Source: Saururus chinensis (taxonomy: Eukaryota > Streptophyta > Magnoliopsida > Piperales > Saururaceae). Taken from it: a stretch of DNA of 64,000 nt. The notes below the pieces were generated by a model. It saw only the letters and a list, made by a program, of their open reading frames with translations. It made no database searches and was not told the origin of the DNA. Numbering within the stretch: the first letter of the stretch is position 1; each line of letters begins with the position of its first letter. Positions 34,255 to 45,012 of this stretch are shown here, in pieces. The stretch covers positions 24,239,014 to 24,303,013 of the forward strand of contig CP141144.1 in assembly GCA_035235625.1 (NCBI GenBank), given 5' to 3'. The position numbers were made by a program, and so were the translations under genes.

Positions 34255-36100
34255 TTACACAATAAGAAAAGAGTTTCAATGAATATTATATTTTATTTTA
34301 GACTACGTGTTACCAGTTATACGATACTGGTAACATCATGTTATTGATAACACGACAATAACATTTAATAAATGATCAATTTTTAAAGAGTTACTCCAAT
34401 TTTTGGCATCACTATTTACTGAAGAGTCAATATAATTTTCGGCGTAGAAAACATAAATCTGAATCACCAATTTGTGAGGAGTCATCACCAATTTCCAATG
34501 CATCTGATTTCGAATCGACAATTATAAATCCACACCTCATGTTAGATCAAGTAACCATTTGGCGCCCACTGCCGAGAGACTGGCAGGAGTTTGCCAGGAG
34601 AATGCTCGCCCAAGGAACTTCAGCATCGGGATGGATCAAACACCATCTGTCTCCATGAGCATAGCATGTTAAGCCATGTGAGAAAAAATGCGGGAGCCAT
34701 CGGGATATTGAAATAATGCCCATAGACCGGTGCGGTCTTTGTCAGCTTCTAAGGAGGATGAGTCATAAACTGGCATCATTTTAATGTCCCAAATGTCTAT
34801 TTGCATTTTACCTAATGGTTCATCAGGCCATGGTCATAAAGACAGATAGTGTATGATCTTCTGTTTTTTAGAATTCCAATTGGTGACAAGATTGTGGTCT
34901 ACTGATGTAATTTTTTTATGTTCTGTACAGAATGCATCCTTGCCAGCGACTAAGGTCATTTTTATTTATGTAATGATCTCATCAAGTAATATTAATTAAA
35001 AAAAACAAATTTGTCTACAAATTTGTCGTTATGCTCTCTTATTTTGCAATGCATGAAATCGTGTCAAACCATGGCGTGTAACACTTTTTTGGTGACATGA
35101 CTCCTCAGGATGATCGTCTTTATGCTAACATGATATGTAACATATTCTACACGACTTGTCTTTAACTTGTGTTATCGGTGACACAATCATTGTATTGCCA
35201 TGTTCTCGGATACATGATCATCACCCAAATATGAAATGACCTAAATAAACTTCGTGTGATCGGTTACACGACCAACTGAATGATCATCTTTTTCCTAACA
35301 CAATCTAACAAATGGTCTTATGATCAATGACATGACATATGCCTTAACGTGTTGTTGCTTACACAAGTTGTAACCTATCTTAGATGGCTTAATATGTCTT
35401 CATGTTATTAGTGACATGACTTACGTATATGTGTCGTGCTGAATACACGATATGTATCCTATATTAGACGATTGAATGCGAGTTTGTGTTAAAAGTTACA
35501 CGACGGATGTAAAGTCGCGTTGTTGATTACACGATATGCTACCATATATTACACAATATTGAATGAAATTAAAACAGTTGGGTGAACTTTATAAATTGTG
35601 TATTTTCATAGAGGTAAAAAAAACCCTACTACAATTCATCTAATTTTGGATCGAATTCCTAATTGATTCGCCGATGAAGAATTACTTCACAAATCAGAGG
35701 CTTGACCAAATTTGTGATCTTCGCTTGGGTAAAATTTGGTTCAAGGACTCCTTCGGCCAACTTCGCTACATAATTCATAAGGAACACACCATAGTCTTCG
35801 CTACATAAAGGTGTGGATTTATAATTGCCGATTCGGAATCAGATGCATTGGAAATTGGTGATGACTCCTCGCAAATTGGTGATTCAAATTTATGTTTTTT
35901 ACACTGGAAATTGTATTGACTCTTTGGTAAATGATGATGCCAAAAATTGGAGTGACTCTTTGGAAATTGATCATTTATTAAATGCTATTGTCATGTTATC
36001 GATAACACGACGTTACCAATATCGTGTAATTGGTAACATGTAGTCTAAAATAAAATATAATATTCATTGAAACTCTTTTCTTATCGTGTAATTGGTAATA
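34255..36100. repeat. Internal inversion bounded by inverted repeats in element 1
   Basis: Sequence 34255-34545 is the reverse complement of about 35812-36100; both encode the same conceptual peptide, NQMHWKLVMTP, on opposite strands. The interval between them, to about 35810, runs opposite to its counterpart in element 2 (about 48480-50045), while flanking parts are colinear. So the block was inverted, and a copy of its edge sits at both ends. Confidence 0.82.
35620..35805 (-). pseudogene. C-terminal Ulp1-like segment, inverted (element 1)
   Basis: Reads, on the minus strand, GVFLMNYVAKLAEGVL to NQEFDPKLDEL and stop. It matches the end of the Ulp1-like gene of element 2 (48480-48646) and belongs to the gene whose front is at 33782-34200 on the opposite strand. 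Confidence 0.8.
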
Positions 36101-36228
36101 TGTAAATCTTTTGGACAGGTTTTTGATTACATGATATGTATATAGTATAGAATATTAAGAAACAAAAATCAAACTATCGCGTGATTGACATCACGATAAT
36201 TAACTAGGTCGTGCTATCGATAACACGA
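35991..36228. repeat. Cluster of 20-bp palindromes (element 1)
   Basis: Copies of the consensus TCGTGTTATCGATAACACGA occur at 35991-36010 and 36209-36228, with weaker versions between. They belong to a set spread through the non-coding parts of both Mutator-like elements. Confidence 0.75.
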
Positions 36229-36499
36229 TGCATATACAAAATCATATAGTGTAACAAGATATTCTCAAGAAATCGTGTTTCTAAGAACATGATTGTACAT
36301 TGGTATCTCCTCCTATCAGCTAAAGAAAGGGGGTGGAAAAGACAATCTTGATCGATGTTCCCCTTCCTTATGTCATTTTCCTACTCTTTTATTCGCCCTC
36401 CTTACGTCCATTTAGTGCCCATTGGTGCCTATCTGTCATTGGGTATAAAGACTCTTGATATTTCATCTTTTTTTGTAGAGTACCATTTTTCGTAGTAGT

Positions 36500-39216
36500 T
36501 AGACACATAGAAGGTATGTTTACACAATAGCCCCAAATGCTAAAACTTTTCGCATGTGTAGCTACATTCGACCAAATTCACAACATCCTGTTGAATGAAT
36601 ATAATGCGAATTATAACATGATAAGTGATAAAAGTCTTGTTATCGAAAACATGACTAATCAACACTACCCTTACGATCACAACTATTGTGTTATTTTAAC
36701 AGATAAACTTACACTAGATTGATGGTTACATATGAACATACACACGATATTAATTGCATTTTACCTGGTGATACAACGAGTTAACCAAGAATTCATACAT
36801 TAATACCATCAATACATGCACATTCCTTTTTTATTCTCTTCTACTTTTGATGTGTTTACTAGCAAATGGGGTTAACTCTTCATTCATATTTTGTCCATCT
36901 GTCCAACATTTCTCAAAGAGTGCTGTTGTGTGCTCCCTTGTATGCTTAACCGAGTAATAGGCATTGACCTGACTTTTTTGAACATCACATTAGTAATTTC
37001 AGACCTGTTTGAGCTGAGTGTTTCATATGTTTTTCTTGGAAATGAAACATTGGCCCAGTGCTATGAACCTATCTTATTTAGCTAAGCAAATGCTTCAGGA
37101 TTATGTTCTTTAATGTTGTTCATTATTTCATCATAAACGTTATGTCTGAAAGCTTTAGCTGCCACATGGAGCTGGTTCTTTAGGTAGTTGTCTTTGAATC
37201 TGTCCAACATAGTTGCTGCCATGTGACAGATGCAATATTTGTGGCTCTTGCAATTGGCCCAAACATCCAAAAGACTTTTAAAATTATATCACCCTATAGG
37301 TCTAGGAATATCACATGATCTGATTGGAATAACTACCTTTCCTGGATTAATCCTTTCTATATGAATTCCATATTCAGGAAGTATACGTTAGGATTCGTCT
37401 AGTCCCAATCTATTAAATCAATTAGTGCTTTACCTACATGACCAAATATTAAGTTGTTAATATTCTAATATAGATTATACGACAAGTTAATATGTCGTGT
37501 TTCCGATAACATGACATGGTTCGTAGTTGTGTTTTCGTAAACCTGAACTATGTAATCATCGTATGCATGTTAACACAATAGGTAAATAGGTCGTGTTGTA
37601 AGAAAATGCAACCGTAAGTGCCTCGTGTACCCGATAACATGTCATATTCAAATGTCATGTTTCTGAACACACGATTCAAGGAATATCATAAATTTTCATT
37701 ACTTGCATGCCCACATTTCTTATAATTCACAGTTATACCCCAGTACTTCAAAATATAACTTGTTATGCTTTTTGATGTAATGTTTATTGAATATTTAAAC
37801 AACCCATAAAATTTTCTTGCAATCCAAAGGTGTGATGCTAGAGGATAGTCATTTGACTTCCTTTGAGTTCTATTCGACTGATCTCCTATGCTTGAAGCCC
37901 TTATGTACCAATTGTAAGACTGATCGGAGTACTTTGCAGCGTATGTATTCCTGTTCTCATCCACAACATGATATGTGAAATTCGCCTTTATTGCTAGGTT
38001 GATCAAAACCCTCTTGAAATGTAATACAATTAGGAAACTTGCCTCTCTTTGGAGTAGATTCTGGTAGTCCTTTGCTTACAAACTTCTGGTTATTAGCTCG
38101 CCCTCACCAATATTTAGTCTCGACAGGTTGAGATCATCAACTCTCTCCTACTCTGCCTAGCCTCAACGTCAAAATCACTAGGTATATCGCTATGTCTGAA
38201 TTCTTCGTGGTTAGGCATACTTTCCATGTTAATTATATCATTCTTTTTCTATTGACCATCACCCCACATTTCTTCAAATTCTTAGCCATCATAATTACCA
38301 GGGCTGTATGAGGTTCATAGTTATCAAATGAAGTCCTTATCGCACCCATGGTTGACGACATTTCTTCTAATCAAGTCTAATTGACTTCATCACAGGTTCT
38401 GTAGGCATTGGATTGATGTAAGAAGAATGAAATGAATTTGTTGAATTCAAATTTCCCAGTTCTCCCAATATGTAATTGATATTAATGTGTTAACCAATAT
38501 GTGATATAACTTGACATCGTGTATATGGTTACACGTTTACAAATCATATCGTGTTATCGCTAACACGATACGTATAAAGGTCGTGTTATTACATTTATGC
38601 TAAAAAGAATTCGTGTCATATCACTTTTGTATTTGCATCATTAGTGATGCAATATTATAAATATCGTATTTTGTATTCACACAATATTCTTGAACTGAAC
38701 ACGATAGGTTAGATATCATGTGCTCGAGTATACGATAAAGTACACTATTGTGTAATCTAACATTTATTGTTACCTGACAGTTTTAAAAGTGAATTGTGTA
38801 TCATTGACACCCGTTTAGAATCCAACATTAGAGCTGGGCTGAGCCATTACCACTAGTGATTTATCTCAATTGAATGTCCGGCTCATTTCTACTGATGGTA
38901 ATTTGTGATTGTTGTCAGACTCTTTCATCTCGGTATACAATGATAACACCTCTTTATTTGCCTTCTTATAAATAAAAAATAATGATTGTAGGTCCTCATT
39001 ATCTTCTAATTTATATATAATGAATGATTAAGAAGATGAAATTAAATACTTTAAAGTCACATTACCATTGATGGTAAGTCGTTCTTTGACTGAAAATAGC
39101 AGCTCGCCAAACCTCACCGATGGATCAATGTTGATCAACCATGTCTTTCCACCTATATACATGTCATCATTGTTTACCTCTCCATTGTAATATATGCAAA
39201 TACTAATCCTATCCAT
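36500..39216 (-). pseudogene. MULE transposase (mudrA-type), element 1
   Basis: Minus-strand pieces appear in order. The N-terminal PB1-like region is at 39028-39216 (MDRISICIYYNGEV, start ATG 39216). The DNA-binding segment is at 37686-38006 (NRNTYAAKYSDQSYNWYIRAS, with Tyr where the family has Cys). The core's C-terminal half is at 37082-37248 (KYCICHMAATMLDRFKDNYLKNQ). A decayed SWIM-region counterpart lies near 36540. Compared with element 2, a 283-bp stretch with the first two catalytic acidic positions is missing at about 37248, where the sequence jumps from tttgtgg to ctcttgc. Non-coding spacers contain the palindromic motif. It cannot encode an active transposase. Confidence 0.82.
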
Positions 39217-39558
39217 TATGAGGGTTAATGGATGACTGGATCTATCAAAATGAAGCATTTGGAGCCCTGAACAACTTATAGAGTGTAAAAAAATGATTTT
39301 TTATTTAACACCGGAACTCGCCTGTGAGTCATCGCCTGTCACCTCCTGTCAGCAAATTTTGACTGCCGCCAATCAATCCTCCTCACCAAAATGGCGCCAC
39401 ACTATTTTGATGTTTATTTATTACAATATATATGGGTAGTGAGATTATTTAAAACTTAAGGACAGTTTCGTCCTAAAACAGATAATGTTGCATTTGTGTT
39501 TAAAAATCAGGAAATATATAATATTGGCTTCGTTAACCCGGTAATATAGCAAAATCTC

Positions 39559-39567
39559 TAGTAAATT
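39559..39567 (+). repeat. 9-bp target-site duplication, right
   Basis: Sequence tagtaaatt, matching 33289-33297. Confidence 0.85.
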
Positions 39568-40278
39568 TTCTTACTTTTACTCATGTTCATGTAAAATGCT
39601 ACATTTTCTCTTACATCAAGAGTCTTCTCATCTCCAAGCCCCTCTGCCAAGGTACCTGCAGGAGATTTATTTTTACTTCCGTGCTCATATCATTGGGTTA
39701 GGTTAATGTTGTCGTGTCCTGATATAGGGCCTGACAGCACTTGGATTGAAAGGCCGGTGGCGGGGGACCAGGGTTGGGGGTAAGGCCAGTCTCGGGGACC
39801 AAGGTTGGGGGGGAAGGTTGGTGGCGGGGGACCAGGATTGGGGGGAAGGCTAGTGGCAGGGAGGCTGGGATCATAGGAATCCTGGGACTTGGGGAGAAAG
39901 ACAAAAACCCCAATGGTTTTGAAGGGGTGGGGGTCGGCGCGGGGTAGTATGAGTGTAGGCTGGGACCAGGGGAGAAAGCCCTCAGCCCTGATTTTTCAGC
40001 GGTCCGGGGGGAGGTTAATGCCAGCAGGAGGCCCGGTGGGGGACGTTGGTCTCTTGTTGTGCGGTTGTGGGGTTTTGTGCATTTATTCAATCAGTCATAG
40101 TGATTAAGGAGAATATGTCCTTGTCCAATGCATCGCCTTACTTGTACTACTCAAATTACAGAACGAACAAACACAAATGCAACTTTACCAGCATCTATAC
40201 TCCGAACCTTATATCAAATTAGATTAAATACCAGGGACGTTTGACATACAACTTATTAGAAGCTTAAAGCATCATGAA
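39568..40278. other. G-rich block with short repeats, no gene
   Basis: From about 39755 to 39870, three imperfect copies of ggggaccaggattgggggg-aaggc are followed by more G-runs to about 40060. The top strand has many GGG/GGGG tracts and could form G-quadruplexes. The Pro-rich open frame on the minus strand (39698-40090) is a consequence of these G-runs. The block lies just past the 3' end of the PPR-DYW pseudogene. Confidence 0.6.
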
Positions 40279-41977
40279 TCACCAATAATCATTGCAAGAA
40301 CATGCTTCATCTCTAAAATGGTGGAACCGATTCCGGTCTCGGATAATGATTTCTCTGGCAAATTCCCTTGAAACAAGCTTCATAAAAGAGTGGCAGTCAC
40401 GGCATATCCTAAGATTCTTCACAACTCTGATTGTCTACCCGTGGTCGACCTTAAACTTGATAAGTGCAAATGCAACTGCCAATTTCTCGCCATGGAAGTT
40501 CAAGCTCTCTTCTTTCTCCTCGTCAATATCAAATAAAACATTGGATATGTCTGGGTCATATCCAGCAGCTTTTAAACGATCTAGCACATATTTAAGCATT
40601 TATTTGATCTCTAATGACTGAGGGTGAGTGTCTTCGCCAGCAGCAAATTCGTGGATGACCTGATCAACCTCAATCAAACTACATCCAGGCTTCTTTCTTA
40701 TTCCCTTCACGTTCATCAAATTTCTGACTCCATCTTTCTCAGTCCATGCTCCAGTGACACCATATGCATTTAAAAGAAGAACATAGTCCCCATCATGGTA
40801 CGAATCAAGCTCACTTGCACAGCCATTTTGATATTGCCATGGGCAACACAAGCCCCAAGCAGAGTTCTCCATAGGATTGAAGTAGGTCCAATGGTCATTA
40901 CCTCCATAAACTTGTAAGCTTCGTTTATCAAACCTTTTCGCCCCAGAGGATCCACCATACATCCGTAATGCTCAATCCCTGGCTTCTATAGGATTGAAGC
41001 CATAATCTCTCTTGATGCTGTTGAAAAGCTTCCAACCTTCTTCCAAAAGACCTCCATGGCTACAGGCAGACAGAATTCCAATGAATGTGATATAATCTGG
41101 CCGGAGACCAGATTCTTTCATTTTATAAAAGGCCGCCACAGCGTCTCTACTCTGGCCATGATCCGCCAACCCCTTAATTAGCGCAGTCCAAGTGAGTAAG
41201 TTTCTCTTACACATTTTCTCAAACACTTTAACCGATCCCTCCATGAACCCGCACTTCGAGTACATTGTTATCAAAGCTGAGCCAAAGAGAGGCGGTGATG
41301 CCAAACCCACCCTTCTCAACAAAACAGTGCACCCACTTTCCCAATTCCGAAGCTCCCAGGCTCGAAATAGCCGAAATTATGCTCACCATTGTCACCATAT
41401 CTGGTTCAATCTCGGTCCTCATCTGCATCTCTCTGAATGCCCCCAGACCCAGAGCTTCCTCAAAGAGACCATTAATCGTGAAACAGGTAATAAGCGTCGA
41501 CCATGAAACCAAATCTCTGTCGCGCATTCCTTCAAACACATCTAAAGCGTCAACGACGAAGCCACAGTTGGCATTCATGCTGATGAGACCATTTTGGACG
41601 AAGATATCACTACCAACTCCCAACTTCATAGCCACTCCATGAACTTGCCGTCCGGCTTCGGGCAGCGCTAGTGTTTTGAGGACGAAAGGGAAGGTATAAT
41701 AGTCGGGAGCAGTGCCTCTCTAGCGCATTTTCACAAACAGTTTCATGGCTTCCGTGAAGGAGGCATCGTTTATGTTGGCTCGAATAATGGTGCTCCATGC
41801 GAAGGTGTCTGGGCCCCAGACTCTGGGGCGGGGAGGGAGTTGAAGATGGAAACAAGGTATGGCAAACGCAAATAAGGCGTTGTTGCCGCAGGAATTGAGG
41901 ATGGGCCTTAGCAGGAGGGGATCAAAGTGGAGACCCAATTTGATAAGTTGCGCGTGGAGCTTGCAAGCATGGTTCAT
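40279..41977 (-). pseudogene. PPR protein of the PLS-DYW class (pseudogene)
   Basis: The minus-strand translation gives PPR repeats (SDIFVQNGLISMNANCGFVVDALDVF; DLVSWSTLITCF; PLFGSALITMYSKCGFMEGSVKVFEKM; NLLTWTALIKGLADHG), E/E+ motifs (VRNLMNVKGIRKKPGCSLIEVDQ) and a DYW deaminase domain. In the latter the HxE zinc/active-site motif ([10 protein letters not shown]), the CxDCH motif (CRDCHSF) and the terminal NDYW are present, ending in TGA at 40279. Known: such proteins are targeted to plastids or mitochondria for C-to-U RNA editing. Lesions: TAG near 41720, frameshifts near 41305, 40980 and 40800, TAA at 40600 and TAG near 40450 inside DYW. It is shorter than usual, with only about five to six repeats. 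The start at 41977 is a guess; upstream coding is not seen. Confidence 0.9.
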
Positions 41978-42925
41978 CAGTTGGGTCCCTCAGTGCGAGA
42001 TCATGTTAGCATCTCGGAAGAAGGCAGAAACGTAATCCAGTTCCTGTTTGCTGCAGATAACGTTTACATTTGCAGCTTACAAAATAAAAGGGGAAATTAT
42101 TTAAATAATATTAAAAAAATAAATAATTATCAAAATCGTACACTTTAAAAAATATATTCTAAAGTAGTGTTCTAACACCGGCACCAACGTGGTATTTTAA
42201 ATTTTTTTTTTAATTTCGTCGTTGGACGAAATAATATTTAAGTTAATTTTCGTCCTTAAGAAGGGCGAAACCCAGTTTAGGGGGATTTCGTCCTTCAAAA
42301 GCTGATTTCTTCCGGTGATGGTGATAAACTCGTTGTTTGTGGTATTTAATCTGGTTGTTTGTATTGTGAATACAGTGATGGTGATAAACTCTATATGAAG
42401 AGAGAACCGGAATCCAAAAATCGCACTAAGAGTTACAATGTGCAAAACACATATAATCTGCCTAGTCAAATTATCTAGCTTGGACCAAACATATTGAAGA
42501 ACGACGAAGCAAAAGAAACGACAACAGCAATCAAACGGCTTTTGCAAGGAACACAGAGGAAGGAGAAAAGTAGGGGCAATCAAATCATAAGAATAGAGCA
42601 CCTGGGCCGAGCCGAAATCATCCTCCACAGAAGCAGGGGGCTTCTGGGAACATCTACGGTATGAAAACAGACGCACTTCCGCTGTAAGCCAAAAAAACAC
42701 AAAGGACAACAATTGATGAAATATTGCGGGGTTCAGTAACAAGAGAAAGGAAAGCTCAAGGGCGTCCAGAGCACATACACGACCGTGAGAAAGGTGGGCA
42801 TGTCCAGGCATGTGTTGGAGGAAGTCTCGTGGAAGAAGAAGGGAGGAGTTCAGGCGGGGAGTTGAAGATGCGGGGGCGAGGCAACGGCGGTAAACGGAGG
42901 GGCAACACACTAATAGTAAATGTAG
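41978..42925. other. Unrecognised sequence between PPR pseudogene and MITE
   Basis: It contains a 237-codon open frame on the minus strand (42197-42910) with no recognisable domain. The direct repeat gtgatggtgataaactc occurs near 42314 and 42375. A self-complementary tttcgtcgttggacgaaat lies at about 42214-42232. I would not call a gene. Confidence 0.35.
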
Positions 42926-43380
42926 GGGCCGTTTGGCTAATGATTTGAAGTAGAAAATAAATAACTTTGTAAGATAATTAATTTTTGGTAAAAAAAATAA
43001 AAGTATAAGACGTTTGCTTAAGGTTTTATTGGATAATTTTTAAAAGAATTTAGATTTTAGCTTATTTTTTATTTTCATGTAAAAATGATAAAAATATCTT
43101 CTAATATAATGGGTAAAATGTCCTTTCTAAATGGCTAAAATGTATTTTCACATTTTTTTAAAAAAATATGACTTTCTTTAAGAACTCACATCTTGAGGTG
43201 AGTTCTTAAATAAAGTAGATTTTAGGTCAATTCGGTTTGAATTGACCCAAAATTTGATTTGTGATAGGAAAACTATTTTAGCTTTAAATGAGCTTTCCAA
43301 ATAATTTTCACATGAGAAATCACTTTTCACTCTAAACAAATTATTTTTCACTCATAAAATCTACCTCCCAAACGGGCCCG
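42926..43380. mobile_element. MITE, 455 bp, Tourist/PIF- or hAT-like
   Basis: Termini GGGCCGTTTGGCTA and, inverted, CGGGCCCGTTTGGGA, are typical of plant MITEs. The triplet tag flanks both sides (42923-42925, 43381-43383), consistent with a 3-bp duplication as in Harbinger-type elements, though TWA would be the usual target. No coding sequence. Confidence 0.6.
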
Positions 43381-43499
43381 TAGATTTTGTCCGAGCAAAG
43401 GATGGAATCGACCCTAAATTAAAGATTTTCATCCCACGAAAAAGGACAAAATCACCTTCTAACTTTTTAAACATAGGTACCGCTGCTTAGCTATCACCC

Positions 43500-43820
43500 A
43501 CATGGACAAAAAGTAATATCACTTTAAAAAATATTTTTTAAAATATATAATTTTAATAAATATATTTTTTAATATTATTTAATAAATTTTCTTAATAAAA
43601 GATAATAATTTTCTCACACTAATTTTTATATTAAATAAAATTTTACAACAGGTTTTGATTGGACACAAAAAAAGATCTTTGATGCAATTTTTTTGTCCAA
43701 TCAAAACATGATATAAGATTTTGTTGTATAAAAAGTAATGCAGAATTATCAACATCTTTAATAACATTATTAGTATATATTTTTAAATAATAAAATATAT
43801 TTTAATATGTAATTTATTAA
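43500..43820. repeat. AT-rich foldback (MITE-like)
   Basis: Arms pair around 43680: aggttttgattggacacaaa on the left matches tttttgtccaatcaaaacat on the right, extending outward through ttttacaaca / tgttgtataa and AT-rich runs. The ends are indistinct. Confidence 0.6.
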
Positions 43821-45012
43821 TATTTTACATGATTATACTTGCATTTACATTGTATCATGTTTGAAAAATTGTATTTACACCCATTGATGATGCAAATGAA
43901 GAACGCTGTGTAATTATATATCTCCTCCTCAAAGTCATTCATTAACAGACTCGTTATAGTTGCTATTGGAAATTTTTTCTTTGGATGAGGAGTTTATCAT
44001 CCTTTGTTTTAATCAGTCTACCCCACGTATACACAAATGGTAGATATCTACCTTTTGTGATAATGGGGGTAGGGTGATTGACTTCTCATCCATTTTTTAT
44101 ATGCCTTATTTTTTTCTTGTACTTCATATTACCTAGGCAAAGAAGCCAATATTTCATATTTTTTAATTTTTTTTATAAAAATGTCATTGAACTTGGACTT
44201 ACACGATATTAGATAAATTTTGGACATAAATACTCCTAAGTTAGGGTTTTATATTGTGTAAACCGGTTACACCGTCACACTTACACACAAATGACCCATT
44301 TGACCGGTGATTTTGAGAAGCGAATATGTAGTGTGAGTTTTTATTTCCCATCCCACTAGCGATTTCCAAAAACTGACAGTTGATTTCCAAAGTGCGATTA
44401 GTGAGACACGAAAAAACTCCGCAGTGTCATGCTTTTGTTGTTTTCGATAGGTGATCTTTAAATTTTCCTCCCCGAAGCGAGTTTTAGTCGTAAAGTGAGC
44501 TTCTGTTTGAGCGTATACTAATGCGATACCAATAAAGTAGTGAACTTTGGCAAAAATCGCCAGCTGATAGAGGTGTTAATCTGGCTTAGATCAATTTGTT
44601 GGTAAGGGCTTTCTCTAGCTCTAAATCGTAGGTTCATATACACAATTGTTCATATATCATGTTATGGGGCACACGACATAGTTAGTACTTTCAACCCCTT
44701 AGTAGTTTGTCGTGTTATCAAGTATACAATATTTACTATATCGTGTTATCAATAATATGATATATGATATAGAGATGTCCTCCTATCGTGTAGGTGTAGC
44801 ATACATCATGTGTTATTAATAACACAATATTCGGAGGACGACATTCAATTATTGCGCTATTGTGTCTGAGAAGGCATCATATCATGTAACTGAAACACGA
44901 TATATGAATTTAGCGTGTATTTGTACATTAGTTACATAATGTGAATCAACGCGACTCTTTGATTTTGGTCATGACCCATTGTTGATATACATACATATAA
45001 CATCTTTTACAG

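Larger units (their letters stand above)
33298..39558. mobile_element. Mutator-like element 1 with Ulp1-like and transposase remnants (6.3 kb)
   Basis: An exact 9-bp direct repeat, tagtaaatt, flanks the element (33289-33297 and 39559-39567), the target-duplication length typical of Mutator elements. The termini are short imperfect inverted repeats: left GAGTTTCTTCCATATTTTCC, right (reverse complement) GAGATTTTGCTATATTACCG, both continuing to GAAG--AATATT. Inside are a Ulp1 fragment on the left and a mudrA-type transposase (minus) on the right, as in element 2 (44115-54260). Relative to that copy it lacks about 3.5 kb holding the Ulp1 gene's N-terminal part (junction near 33575), has lost 283 bp of the transposase core, and has an inverted segment at about 34255-35810. 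Known: MULEs pairing a transposase with a Ulp1-like gene are described in plants (Kaonashi/KI-MULE type). Confidence 0.88.

Noticed and set aside
39698..40090. 130-codon Pro-rich frame on the minus strand
   Set aside because: It is the complement of G-runs in a short imperfect repeat; composition alone explains it.
42197..42910. 237-codon open frame on the minus strand
   Set aside because: No recognisable domain, biased composition and overlap with repeats; no splice or promoter signals support it. Not called as a gene.
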